In this document: one piece after another, positions 15,622-24,026 of the stretch
Layout: each line of letters begins with the position of its first letter
Position numbering within the stretch: the first letter of the stretch is position 1
Assembly (NCBI RefSeq): GCF_000739635.1
Contig: NZ_BATQ01000144.1
Coordinates: forward strand, 1 to 50,255
Source: Verrucomicrobium sp. BvORR034
Lineage (GTDB): Bacteria > Verrucomicrobiota > Verrucomicrobiia > Verrucomicrobiales > Verrucomicrobiaceae
DNA: 50,255 bases
Reading direction: 5' to 3'
Program-made: the position numbers and the translations under genes
The notes under the pieces: model-generated
What the model was told of the DNA's origin: nothing
The model's input: only the letters and a program-made list of their open reading frames with translations
Database searches by the model: none

Positions 15622-16497
15622 TCAATCCCGATCACGCCACCGCTTGGTCACGTCCTCGTAGCTATCAATCCGCCGGTCGCGGAAGAACGGCCAGATGCGG
15701 CGGAAGTCCTCCACCGCCTTCAGGTCGCAGGGCACGATGAGGATCTCCTCTTTGTCCGAGGAAGCCTTGCCCACGAATTCCCCATACGGGCTGGCCACGA
15801 AGGACTGGCCCCAGAACTCCGTCTCCTCCTCCGTCCCCACGCGGTTCACCGCCGCGAGGTAGCAGCCATTGGCTACGGCGTGGCCACGCTGCACCGTTTC
15901 CCAGGCGCAATGCTGGGAGGTGCCCAGGGAGTCTTTCTCCGACTTCAGCCAGCCGATCGCGGTGGGGTAGAAAAGGATCTGCGCCCCAGCCATGGCCGTG
16001 AGGCGGGCCGCTTCCGGGTACCACTGATCCCAGCACACCAGCACGCCGATGCGGCCGAATTTCGTGTCCCAGACCCGGTAGCCCAAGTCTCCGGGGGTGA
16101 AGTAGAACTTCTCGTTGAAGCCCGGATCTTCGGGGATGTGCATCTTCCGGTATTTGCCCAGGTAGGTGCCGTCCGCGTCGATGATCGCGGCCGTGTTGTG
16201 ATACAGACCGGGGGCGCGCTTCTCAAAGAGGGAGGCGATGATCACCACCCCCAGCTCCTTGGCCAGGGCCTGGCACTGCGCAGTGGTGTCGCCCGGCACA
16301 TCTTCCGCCAGATCAAAGAGATCCGTGTCCTCGCGCTTGCAGAAATAGGGGGTCAAAAACAGCTCCTGCAGGCACACGATGTTCGCGCCCTTCGCGGCCG
16401 CGTCCCGGATCAGTTGCAGGGTGCGACGCAGGTTGTCCGCCTTGTCATCCGTGGCGTGGGTTTGGATCAGTCCGAGGTTTACGATGCTCATTGTCAT
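15622..16497 (-). CDS. aguB: N-carbamoylputrescine amidase
   Basis: A 291-residue nitrilase-superfamily enzyme that hydrolyses N-carbamoylputrescine to putrescine, carbon dioxide and ammonia, completing the agmatine route begun by AguA. The catalytic triad is visible: Glu45 in LQELFLTPYF, Lys118 in YRKMHIPED, and Cys155 in VLVCWDQWYPEAAR, the last nearly diagnostic for this subfamily. ATG 16497 (MTMSIV) was chosen; ATG 16491 is equally possible. The same frame stays open far upstream, antisense to glycyl-tRNA synthetase, but that is an artefact of GC-rich coding. It is divergent from glyS with about 100 bp between the starts. Confidence 0.94.
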   Translation of the reverse strand: MTMSIVNLGLIQTHATDDKADNLRRTLQLIRDAAAKGANIVCLQELFLTPYFCKREDTDLFDLAEDVPGDTTAQCQALAKELGVVIIASLFEKRAPGLYHNTAAIIDADGTYLGKYRKMHIPEDPGFNEKFYFTPGDLGYRVWDTKFGRIGVLVCWDQWYPEAARLTAMAGAQILFYPTAIGWLKSEKDSLGTSQHCAWETVQRGHAVANGCYLAAVNRVGTEEETEFWGQSFVASPYGEFVGKASSDKEEILIVPCDLKAVEDFRRIWPFFRDRRIDSYEDVTKRWRDRD

Positions 16498-16599
16498 TGA
16501 ACTGTACGGATTTGGCGGGCGCTGCAAGCAAACAAAAGCCCGTTTGCTTTTCCCCCGAAAGGTGGCTTCTTCGCGGTCCCTTTCAACCCAGACCCCAGC

Positions 16600-18363
16600 A
16601 TGTCCACCGACAAGAAAGACACGTCCTCCATGGAAAAGCTCGTCAGTCTCTGCAAGCGCAGAGGCTTCATCTACCAGTCGAGCGAGATCTACGGTGGCAT
16701 CGGCGGCTTCTGGGACTACGGTCCTCTGGGAGCCGAGCTCAAGCGCAACCTGCGCGACACCTGGTGGCGTGCCATGACCCGCGAGCGTGAAGACGTCGTC
16801 GGCCTGGACGCGACCATCATCATGCACCCGCAGATCTGGAAAGCCAGCGGTCACGTGGACACCTTCACCGACCCCATGGCAGACTGCCTGCTCACGAAGA
16901 AGCGTTTCCGCGCCGACCACGTGGACCTCCAGAGTGGCATGGTGTACCACTTCACCGGCGCAACCGGTGAGGAAAGCACCAAGAGCGATGTGCCCTTTGC
17001 CGTCCTCACCCCCTTCGGCAAGCCCCGGGAATCCGCCCTGAAGGTGGCCAAGCTCTTCTACGAATCCCGTGGTGTGAAGACGCCAGAGCCGACCGGCGGC
17101 GAGCAGGGCGAGAAGGTGGAAAACACCCGCGCCTACAATCCCGAGAACGGTGCCCAGCTCACTGAGCCGCGGCCGTTCAACCTCATGTTCAAGACCTACG
17201 TGGGCCCGACGGCCACGGAGAAGGACGTGGCATACCTGCGCCCGGAGACCGCCCAGGCGATCTTCGCCCAGTTCCGCAACGTGGTGGACTCCTCCCGCGT
17301 GAAGGTGCCCTTCGGCATCTGCCAGATCGGCAAGGCCTTCCGCAACGAGGTGACACCGAAGAACTTCACCTTCCGCTCCCGTGAGTTCGAGCAAATGGAG
17401 CTCGAGTTCTTCATCAAGCCCGACGAGGCCGTCGAAATCCTTGCGGGCTCCGTGGTCACGTGGTCGGAAGGGGCCGACCTCTCCACCCCACAGCCCAACT
17501 GGGGCTGGGACATGTGGCACCGCTACTGGGTGAGCCAGCGCGTGGAGTACTACAACTCCATCGGCCTGGGCACCGATGTGCTGGACTACTACTGGCAGGG
17601 CCCGGACGACCTTGCCCACTACGCCCGTGCGTGCGTGGACATCCTCTTCAAGTTCCCCTTCGGCACCGAGGAGCTGGAAGGCATCGCCGCCCGTGGCGAC
17701 TTCGACCTCAGCCAGCACCAGAAGCACAGCGGCAAACCGCAGGAGTTCTTCGACGACGAGCTCAAGGTGGCCGCCGCCAAGCTCACGGACGGGCAGAAGG
17801 AAGCCCTCATCCAGAAGCGCATCGCTTTCGAGGCCGCCAAGACCAAGGGCACCCCTCTCACAGAGGCCGAAGTCCGCGCCTGGTTCGACCGCCTCTTCAA
17901 GGGCTTCTACGTCCCCCACGTCATCGAGCCGTCTGCTGGTCTCGACCGCCTCGCCCTCGCTGTGCTGGCCCAGGCCTTCACAGAGGAGGAGAAGGCCGAC
18001 GTCAACGGCAAGACGGAAGTGCGCACCATCATGCGTCTGCACCCACGCATCGCCCCCATCAAGGTGGGCGTGTTCCCGCTGCTGAAGAACAAGCCGGAAC
18101 TCGTGGGCAAGGCTCGCGAAGTGTACGACCTGCTCAAGAAGCACATGAACTGCTTCTACGACGAGACCGCCGCTATCGGCCGCCGCTACGCCCGCCAGGA
18201 CGAAGCCGGCACGCCCTTCGGCGTGACGATCGACTTCGAGACCCTCGGCGAAAAAGGCGACGAGCTCAAAGACACCGTCACCGTGCGCGAGCGTGACAGC
18301 AACGCCCAGCACCGCGTGAAGATCAGCGAACTCCTCGGCTGGCTGCTTCAGCGCCTCGCCTAA
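16600..18363 (+). CDS. glyS: Glycine-tRNA ligase, homodimeric type
   Basis: A 587-residue class II synthetase that charges tRNA-Gly. It is the dimeric form also found in Firmicutes, archaea and eukaryotes, not the alpha2-beta2 enzyme. The start region has CKRRGFIYQSSEIYGGIGGFWDYGP, motif 2 has GKAFRNEV near residue 245, and motif 3 has EPSAGLDRLALAV near 445. The anticodon-binding domain lies C-terminal (IAPIKVGVFPLLKN). It is longer than typical bacterial forms of about 460 residues. The extra length lies partly in a region near 380-435 rich in Lys, Glu and Ala. A strong terminator follows. Confidence 0.95.
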   Translation: MSTDKKDTSSMEKLVSLCKRRGFIYQSSEIYGGIGGFWDYGPLGAELKRNLRDTWWRAMTREREDVVGLDATIIMHPQIWKASGHVDTFTDPMADCLLTKKRFRADHVDLQSGMVYHFTGATGEESTKSDVPFAVLTPFGKPRESALKVAKLFYESRGVKTPEPTGGEQGEKVENTRAYNPENGAQLTEPRPFNLMFKTYVGPTATEKDVAYLRPETAQAIFAQFRNVVDSSRVKVPFGICQIGKAFRNEVTPKNFTFRSREFEQMELEFFIKPDEAVEILAGSVVTWSEGADLSTPQPNWGWDMWHRYWVSQRVEYYNSIGLGTDVLDYYWQGPDDLAHYARACVDILFKFPFGTEELEGIAARGDFDLSQHQKHSGKPQEFFDDELKVAAAKLTDGQKEALIQKRIAFEAAKTKGTPLTEAEVRAWFDRLFKGFYVPHVIEPSAGLDRLALAVLAQAFTEEEKADVNGKTEVRTIMRLHPRIAPIKVGVFPLLKNKPELVGKAREVYDLLKKHMNCFYDETAAIGRRYARQDEAGTPFGVTIDFETLGEKGDELKDTVTVRERDSNAQHRVKISELLGWLLQRLA

Positions 18364-18386
18364 GGCCGCCCCATAAGAACTTCCAG

Positions 18387-18418
18387 AACGCCCCGTGGAG
18401 CCATCCCCGGGGCGTTTT
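18387..18418 (+). terminator. Rho-independent terminator of glyS
   Basis: AACGCCCCG and CGGGGCGTT form a 9-bp stem around a 12-nt loop, followed by TTTTGTG, 23 bp after the stop codon. Confidence 0.87.
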
Positions 18419-18722
18419 GTGTTTTAAAGTTCGGGGAGCGCACGCATCCTGTGTGCTGTTCCTGGCATCTTTCCGGGAACCGTTCTGCAATTTCACCTCA
18501 CCCGTGGCGCCCAAGCAACGCGCTCCTCCTCGCTACTTCCTCGAGCCTTTATGCCGTCGAGTGAGAATAAGATACGCCACCGGCATCACCACATGTCCAA
18601 TCCGGACATTTACCGGACTCAACCTGTCACCGGCATCACCTCCGCATCTCTGCTTCCCCAGATCCTTTTCCCGTCCAAATCCTCCACCAGTCTGCGTTTT
18701 TAGATTTCCGCTCAAATCGCCC
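18419..18722 (+). promoter_or_regulatory. Leader region of the flavoprotein gene with a palindromic site
   Basis: No gene lies here. The 17-bp inverted repeat ATGTCCAATCCGGACAT sits at 18593-18609. It is embedded between two copies of CACCGGCATCACC, one just before it (ending at 18590) and one about 40 bp after it. Together these look like a regulator-binding region about 120 bp before the start codon. Which protein binds is unknown. The first part (18430-18480) resembles dispersed repeat sequence (GGGGAGCGCACGCATCCTG). Confidence 0.45.
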
Positions 18723-20438
18723 ATGTCCACCTCCCGCGTCACCCCGATTTTGATCCGTCTTTACCGTGTAGGGGTGCTGGCCATCATCGTCTGGCTGCTG
18801 CACAACCAGCACCAGTGGATGAAGGCGCAGCGGGAGGCCACGATCCCGGTCTCAAAGGTGAAGGACTTCTTCCCTGATGCCGTCTCCATGGGCCCCCGCG
18901 ATCCCGAGACCGGCGTACAGCAGGTGCTCAGCGAGTCCGGCAGCGTCTTGGGCCTGGTCACCCAGACGGCCCCGATTTCTGACAAGATCCTTGGCTACGC
19001 CGGCCCCACCAACTCCCTCATTGTCTGCGATGCTCAAAAGAAGGTCATCGGCCTGCGCATCCTCCACAGCGATGACACCCCGGACCATCTGGCGGAGATC
19101 ATTCGCCATCGCCCATTCTTTGAGGCATTCAAAGGGCTGAAGCTAGGCGATCACGACGCACAGCTCAAGGTGGACGCCGTGAGCGGGGCCACCCTCACCA
19201 GCACCGCGATCGCGGATGGCGTGCGCCGACGCCTGGGCCAGGAGGGCAAGTCCCTGCGATTCCCCCAGGAAATTACTTTGGAGGAGGTGAAGCCGCTCGT
19301 TGAGGGTGCTGCATCCCTCCGTCCCCTGGCGGATCGCGCCGGCATCCTGGAAGTGCTGGATGAGAAAGGCACCCGCATCGCCCACGTCACGCGCACCTCC
19401 CCTTCTGCGGATACGATCATCGGCTACAAGGGCCCCACTGACACCCTCGTCATGCTGGACGCCGCCGGGGAGAAAGTCACCGGCATCCGCCTGCGGAAGA
19501 GCTTCGACACCAAGGACTATGTGGGCTATGTCACGGACGACAGCTATTTCCTAAATCTCTTCAATGGCAAGACGCTGGACGAGCTGGGCAAGATCGACTT
19601 CGCCCAGTCCCACATCGAAGGGGTGTCAGGCGCCACCGAGACCAGCTGGTCCGTAGCTGAAGGACTCAAGAAGCGCGCCGCTGTGCTGAGCGTCCCGCGC
19701 CCTCAGGCCACCGATGCGTTCTCCAGCATCTCCATGAAAGCAGCCGACTGGGGGCTGCTGGCGGTGTTGGTGCTTTCCGCGATCCTCACTTTCTCCCCCT
19801 GGCGTGGGAAGAAGTGGCTGCGCTGGCTGCATCATGCCGTGCTCATCGGCTACGCGGGTGCCTTCAGCGGGGCCATGCTTTCGCAGGGACTGCTCGTGGG
19901 CTGGGCCCGTCACGGCGTGCCTTGGCAGACGGCCCCCATGCTGGTGCTGCTGGCCGCGCTGGCGCTCTCCATCCCCGTCTTCTTCCGCCGTCAGTTTTAC
20001 TGCCATCACTACTGCCCTCATGGCACGCTCCAGATGGTGCTGGCCAACCGCCTCGGCACCAAGGTGCGCTTTCACATCCCGCCCAAATTGGCACGCTGGC
20101 TGGAGCGCATCCCCTGGACGCTCCTGGTGGCCGTGGTGATCATCTCCATGCTGGGGCTCAATGTGAACCTGAACGCCCTGGAGCCCTTTGACGCCTGGCT
20201 CATCCGCGTGGCCGGCTGGGGCACGCTCACCGTCGCCATTGTCGGTCTCGTCGCCTCCCTCTTCATCCCCATGGCCTATTGCAAATACGGCTGCCCCACC
20301 GGCGCCCTGTTCAAGTTCCTCCGCTACGCCGGTCATGGCGATGGCTTCGGCAAGCGCGACATTGCTGCCTTGGTTCTCGTAGCCCTCGCTGCAGTACTCC
20401 TCTGGCAACGAGCGCACATCCTGCCGTTCGTTCAGTAA
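18723..20438 (+). CDS. NosR-like membrane flavoprotein with two FMN-binding domains
   Basis: A 571-residue protein predicted to move electrons across or along the cytoplasmic membrane. After an N-terminal membrane anchor (about 8-27) come two extracytoplasmic FMN_bind domains. Each has a covalent-FMN acceptor motif: DAVSGATLTS (Thr157) and EGVSGATETS (Thr305). The C-terminal half has about five membrane helices and two CxxxCP motifs, CHHYCP at 427-432 and CKYGCP at 520-525, as in the NosR/NirI family. The extra ferredoxin clusters of full NosR are absent. I chose ATG 18723 since the upstream open frame runs through a leader. The ApbE gene downstream supports flavinylation. The electron acceptor is unknown; no nos genes lie nearby. 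Confidence 0.88.
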   Translation: MSTSRVTPILIRLYRVGVLAIIVWLLHNQHQWMKAQREATIPVSKVKDFFPDAVSMGPRDPETGVQQVLSESGSVLGLVTQTAPISDKILGYAGPTNSLIVCDAQKKVIGLRILHSDDTPDHLAEIIRHRPFFEAFKGLKLGDHDAQLKVDAVSGATLTSTAIADGVRRRLGQEGKSLRFPQEITLEEVKPLVEGAASLRPLADRAGILEVLDEKGTRIAHVTRTSPSADTIIGYKGPTDTLVMLDAAGEKVTGIRLRKSFDTKDYVGYVTDDSYFLNLFNGKTLDELGKIDFAQSHIEGVSGATETSWSVAEGLKKRAAVLSVPRPQATDAFSSISMKAADWGLLAVLVLSAILTFSPWRGKKWLRWLHHAVLIGYAGAFSGAMLSQGLLVGWARHGVPWQTAPMLVLLAALALSIPVFFRRQFYCHHYCPHGTLQMVLANRLGTKVRFHIPPKLARWLERIPWTLLVAVVIISMLGLNVNLNALEPFDAWLIRVAGWGTLTVAIVGLVASLFIPMAYCKYGCPTGALFKFLRYAGHGDGFGKRDIAALVLVALAAVLLWQRAHILPFVQ

Positions 20439-20440
20439 TC

Positions 20441-20541
20441 CTCACACAAAGGCACGAAGGCACAAAGAAATGACTCCGTAGCGTTGCCGACTGGAGCAGT
20501 GAGGCATTTCAAAACTTTGTGCCTTCGTGCCCTTGTGTGAG
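20441..20541. repeat. Inverted repeat between flavoprotein and apbE
   Basis: The arms at 20441-20467 and 20515-20541 are 27 nt each and match at 26 positions when reverse-complemented. They are built from the words CACAAAGG and CACGAAGG. The 47-nt loop contains GCGTTGCCGACTGGAGCAG. It could form a long hairpin in the transcript and affect readthrough into apbE. Confidence 0.85.
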
Positions 20542-20558
20542 AATAAATCCATCTGCCC

Positions 20559-21524
20559 ATGACCACCAAGCCTTGCCTCATCCTCCTGGCCTTTGTGTTG
20601 TCACTGACTGCCTGTCGTGACCGCGGCCCGCAGGTAGTCCATGCAGAAGGTCGTACCATGGGCACCACCTGGAGCATCCAACTGGTTAACGCGCCAAGTC
20701 AGGCATCGTCGGCCACGCCCACCAGCTTCATTCAAGGTAGACTCGATGAACTGGAATCCCTCTTCACCAACTGGAAGCCTGACTCTCCTGTCTCCAAGTT
20801 CAATCAGTCCACCAGCACTGAATGGCAGACCGTGCCTAAAGAACTCGCCGAGGTGGTGACGCAGGCCCAGAAACTCAGCCAGGAGACCGGTGGAGCCTTC
20901 GACATCACTCTGAGCCCGCTCATTGATCTCTGGGGCTTTGGAGCCAAAGGCCGTCGAGACACGCCGCCAGATGAAGCCGCCATCATCCAGGCCCAGAGCC
21001 AGTGTGGCTGGCAACGGTTGGAGGTAAAACTCGATCCTCCCCAGCTTCGGAAAACGCACCCTGACCTACAGATCAATGTCTCCGCCCTGGTGGAGGGCTA
21101 CGCCGCAGACGACATCGTGCGCAAGCTGGAGGCTGCCGGATGTCACGACTTTCTCCTCGATGTCGGTGGCGAGTTGGTCGCCCGGGGGAACAAAGCCGAT
21201 GGCTCGCCTTGGCAAGTGGGCATACAGCAACCTGACGCGGTGAAAGGCGAGGCCATGGTCCGCATGCCTTTGGTGAATCAAGCCCTGTCCACCTCAGGCA
21301 CCTACCGCCAGTACTATGAAACAGGCGGGCACCGTTATGCGCATGTGCTGGATGGCCGCACCGGTCGCCCGGTCACGCATCGCGCCGTATCCGTCTCCGT
21401 GGTCGCAGACACCTGTTTTCAGGCCGACTCCTGGTCCACCGCCCTGCTTGCACTAGGCCCCAAGGAGGGAACACCCCTGGCCAAGCGCCTTGGGCTGCAT
21501 GCGTTTTATCTTGAGGAAAAGTGA
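20559..21524 (+). CDS. apbE: FAD:protein FMN transferase, lipoprotein form
   Basis: A 321-residue exported enzyme that transfers FMN from FAD to a threonine in SGAT-type motifs. The signal ends in lipobox LTAC with Cys19, so it should be membrane-anchored outside the cytoplasm. Family motifs follow: GRTMGTTWSI near 31, TGGAFDITLSPLIDLWGFG near 110, NVSALVEGYAADD near 170, LLDVGGELVARG near 198 and HVLDGRTGRPV near 265. Its substrate is very likely the two-FMN flavoprotein 120 bp upstream on the same strand. The stop codon overlaps the 3' end of the convergent gene by 19 bp. Confidence 0.94.
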   Translation: MTTKPCLILLAFVLSLTACRDRGPQVVHAEGRTMGTTWSIQLVNAPSQASSATPTSFIQGRLDELESLFTNWKPDSPVSKFNQSTSTEWQTVPKELAEVVTQAQKLSQETGGAFDITLSPLIDLWGFGAKGRRDTPPDEAAIIQAQSQCGWQRLEVKLDPPQLRKTHPDLQINVSALVEGYAADDIVRKLEAAGCHDFLLDVGGELVARGNKADGSPWQVGIQQPDAVKGEAMVRMPLVNQALSTSGTYRQYYETGGHRYAHVLDGRTGRPVTHRAVSVSVVADTCFQADSWSTALLALGPKEGTPLAKRLGLHAFYLEEK

Positions 21525-22207
21525 TCGTTAAAAAACGGATAGTCCGCTAGTGGCGTTTCTGCCTTCGGCACCATCCAGTCTTCGCGCAGCTCAAAGACAT
21601 CCTCGGCAATGCGCCAGCAACCGTAAGGCAGCTTGGCTCGCAGATAGTAGGTGCCACTGCCCTTTCCAAAGAGGTTTCCAGCCACTTCGCTCTGCTCAGA
21701 GAGAATCACTGCACGCCACCGGGAGGCCTCCGTCACCACGCCTTCACTCCAGCCGACCTCGATGATGGGGGAAGCCACCTTGGACATGGGTGAGGGACGC
21801 TGTAAGCAGAACGTCGCGATCAACCACCGACCGTCCTTGTAGGTCGTGGCAAACCGGATCGCCAGCAGATGATAGTTCCTGGCAGCCAGGGCGCCAGTTG
21901 CCGCTTCCAGCGGGAGGCCCAGCAACCCCGTCAGCGCCCAGTAGTCTGTGTCCACGGACTTGAGACGGTCCAGGCAACGTCCGGCCCACTCCGCGGTGAT
22001 CTGGTCGTCAGAACGCCATTCCTTCCACCACGGCTCCAGGCTGTTGGAGAGCAGCCCCACCTCGTGCATCGCACCGACGAGGTTGATGCGAGCATCCAAC
22101 GAGGACTCATCCGCCATCAGCGCGGAAATGGCCGCAACCACCTGCCATTGGCCCTTTTCCACAGATTTTTTCTGGAGCGCTTTGAGTTTGCTGGAGGTTG
22201 AAGGCAT
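21506..22207 (-). CDS. Unknown protein, 233 residues
   Basis: I do not recognise a family. The protein has no signal peptide or membrane helix. The first 110 residues look helical (KLKALQKKSVEKGQWQVVAAI, then two Leu-rich helices), as in small repeat proteins. The second half has alternating hydrophobic residues and many aromatics (GRWLIATFCLQ, GTYYLRAKLPYGCW), suggesting a beta-rich domain. It converges on apbE with a 19-bp tail overlap, so it is not part of that unit. The start codon is ATG at 22205-22207. Confidence 0.65.
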   Translation of the reverse strand: MPSTSSKLKALQKKSVEKGQWQVVAAISALMADESSLDARINLVGAMHEVGLLSNSLEPWWKEWRSDDQITAEWAGRCLDRLKSVDTDYWALTGLLGLPLEAATGALAARNYHLLAIRFATTYKDGRWLIATFCLQRPSPMSKVASPIIEVGWSEGVVTEASRWRAVILSEQSEVAGNLFGKGSGTYYLRAKLPYGCWRIAEDVFELREDWMVPKAETPLADYPFFNDHFSSR

Positions 22208-22481
22208 ACCGCAAAATAGGTTTTTCCAATCTCACAATAGAGGATCAGGATTGGAAATCACAAAATGCCCTTCCTATTTTCCAAGCGCTGGACGCTCGAC
22301 TGAACAGGCTGAAGCCTGTGACTACTTTGCTTCGCGCTTCGCTGGCACCTCAATCGCCAAGCACTCCAAGTACGTCGAGCCACCAAGTGTAGCGGTAGGC
22401 TTTAGCCTGCCGTCATTCCGCTGGCCACACCTCGCATGAGCCTACTTCACAGGACATGCCTCGAAGCGCCAGCTTCTTGAG
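22208..22481. repeat. Repeat-bearing spacer
   Basis: This gene-free spacer holds several hairpins: AACAGGCTGAAGCCTGT near 22302, and GCGGTAGGCTTTAGCCTGCCG near 22393. At 22361-22396 GCACTCCAAG...GTCGAGCCACCA...AGCGGT is a diverged relative of the inverted repeat at 30127-30329. Confidence 0.6.
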
Positions 22482-22916
22482 TCAACCCGCAATAGATGGG
22501 GCTTCTCCACCTCGATAGCAATCGACATCGATAGAAGCCCCGGTTGCCGCCAGAAAGCGAATCACCCGCTGGGAAAACCCCAAAATGGGAAGAGAAACGT
22601 CCTCTGACTCAGGAAGGTACCGTACCACCTCAAGCACGGCGTCGCCACCGTGGGCGACAATCATTCCTCGAAGCGCTTCCTGGTGCGGCTCCAACTTCTC
22701 CACCACTTTCTCGGCAAGCATGTAGGCGTCAATCAGAGGGTCGTAAGTGGAGACCTCAGCATAGCGCAAAATGGAAATCCGGGGCACTTCGTGCTCCGGA
22801 TTTTGAGAGTGCTTCGCGATGCACTCATCAGGCTGAATTGGAATAGCTCGTGAGGCTTCCAACGGATCGAAGTCCCCTTTAAATCCAAAATAGGCGTAGG
22901 CCGTCGGATCAGACAT
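22482..22916 (-). CDS. DUF4279-like protein
   Basis: A 144-residue cytoplasmic protein. Its layout matches DUF4279: an N-terminal beta strand AYAYFGFKGDFDPLEASRAI, the IQPDECIAKHSQNP segment, a central helix region (LIDAYMLAEKVVEKLEPH) and the C-terminal pattern RFLAATGASIDVDCYRG. DUF4279 genes often occur near toxin-immunity loci, but no toxin is recognised here. ATG 22916 is preceded by GAGG at a suitable distance and lies 7 nt after the stop of the upstream gene. The two are probably co-translated. Confidence 0.72.
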   Translation of the reverse strand: MSDPTAYAYFGFKGDFDPLEASRAIPIQPDECIAKHSQNPEHEVPRISILRYAEVSTYDPLIDAYMLAEKVVEKLEPHQEALRGMIVAHGGDAVLEVVRYLPESEDVSLPILGFSQRVIRFLAATGASIDVDCYRGGEAPSIAG

Positions 22917-22923
22917 TGGAACC

Positions 22924-23316
22924 TCATTCACGCATCTTCCACTTTTCGGCTAACTGAGGAAACCACTCCGGCACCTCGTCATCTGCCACCCGGCGACAGT
23001 GGAACGTCTTGCCACGATTGGCAAACCACAACTCATCCCCTTCCCACCGAAAGCTGATCACCAAGCCTTCAGAGCCTATTCTTGTGCGGATGCGAAATTC
23101 AGTTGGGGACTCTACTTCAAAAAGTAGAAAGGCGAAGAGGGGCAGCGCAGGACGGTGGGCATTGTAAATCGCCTCGAAAGCCTGCCCGTGATCTCCGAAC
23201 CACATGTAAGAGAGCCTGGCATCATCCCCACCATCGGGATAGCACCATGCACCCAGCAGCGACGTGGTGATGGAGCCGACGTCACATGGTTTCATGGCCT
23301 GGCTCTCCGGCTCCAT
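22924..23316 (-). CDS. Unknown 130-residue protein upstream of the DUF4279 gene
   Basis: I do not recognise a family. The protein is soluble, rich in Trp, Phe and acidic residues (YMWFGDHGQAFEAIY, LPLFAFLLFEV, DDEVPEWFPQLAEKW) and shows alternating strands, resembling small immunity-like proteins. ATG 23295 (MKPCDV), preceded by GGAGAG, is an alternative start. Its stop lies 7 nt before the DUF4279 start, so the two likely form an operon. Confidence 0.6.
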   Translation of the reverse strand: MEPESQAMKPCDVGSITTSLLGAWCYPDGGDDARLSYMWFGDHGQAFEAIYNAHRPALPLFAFLLFEVESPTEFRIRTRIGSEGLVISFRWEGDELWFANRGKTFHCRRVADDEVPEWFPQLAEKWKMRE

Positions 23317-23352
23317 CAGCTTTTTGTCCTGAGCACAGCAGAAGCGACGAAC

Positions 23353-23787
23353 TTACTTGCTGCTCTCGGCGTGCGCCTTGAAGCGGTCCAGGATGCTCTG
23401 CCATCCAGCGCGCTGCATCTCGATCGGGAAAGTGTTCTCGGGTTTGAAGGTCTCGGTCACCACCGTGCCGTCGCCGTCCTCCTTGAACTCCACCCGCACG
23501 CCGCGCGCTTCTTCCTCCTCTCCCATACGGAAGGCCAGCAGGGCATGGGGCTCCACCTCGGTATAGATGGCGGAGAAATCAAACCCCATGCTGCCGTCGC
23601 GGGCTTCCATGCGGCTGTTCAGCTCCCCGCCCACGCGAACATCGTTCGAGGCCCGGGGGCAGCACCAATCGTCTGAGGCAGCATTCCACTGGACGATGTG
23701 ATCTGGATTCGTCCAGCATTCCCAAACTTTCGCCACAGGCGCTTCGACACGAGTTGCTACGGTGATGTATTCGACTTCAGAACTCAT
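23353..23787 (-). CDS. SRPBCC family protein (AHSA1-like)
   Basis: A 144-residue helix-grip (START-like) protein. Typical features are EAPVAKVWECWTNPDHIVQW at residues 15-34, the central DVRVGGELNSRM, and the C-terminal helix QRAGWQSILDRFKAH. Members bind hydrophobic ligands or act as chaperone-like stress proteins; the ligand here cannot be read. A second SRPBCC gene lies at 27464-27955. Confidence 0.88.
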   Translation of the reverse strand: MSSEVEYITVATRVEAPVAKVWECWTNPDHIVQWNAASDDWCCPRASNDVRVGGELNSRMEARDGSMGFDFSAIYTEVEPHALLAFRMGEEEEARGVRVEFKEDGDGTVVTETFKPENTFPIEMQRAGWQSILDRFKAHAESSK

Positions 23788-23885
23788 AGGTGCGCCATTG
23801 AAGCGGGTGAATCACGGCAGGGCAAGCTTACAGTGCCCTCGGCGCAAATTACGTTTCGCCAAGAATGGCAACCTCCCACAAGCTT

Positions 23886-23989
23886 GTAGCTGTATCCGTG
23901 AGAATGCGGGTTTCGCCCCCAACACCTTCAGCGGGACTTGTTCCACCAACGTCCCCCCACCCCTTCCACGTTCTCACGAACGCAGCTAC
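23886..23989. repeat. Inverted repeat, GTAGCTG...GTGAGAA type
   Basis: Arms 23886-23905 and 23969-23989 match at all but about three positions when reverse-complemented. The right arm reads CGTTCTCACGAACGCAGCTAC. The spacer 23788-24026 holds no gene. Confidence 0.7.
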
Positions 23990-24026
23990 TTTCCTGACAT
24001 CGGTCCAAATTACCTCCTAGAACCCG

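Noticed and set aside
16498-18312. Long open frame antisense to glycyl-tRNA synthetase, continuous with aguB
   Set aside because: The translated stretch has no domain and mirrors codon use of the opposite strand. AguB homology starts exactly at 16497.
21066-21110. Glu in place of Lys in the ApbE motif NVSALVEGYAADD as a sign of inactivity
   Set aside because: Proteobacterial ApbE proteins, to my knowledge, also have GEGYAAD here, so this is a normal variant.
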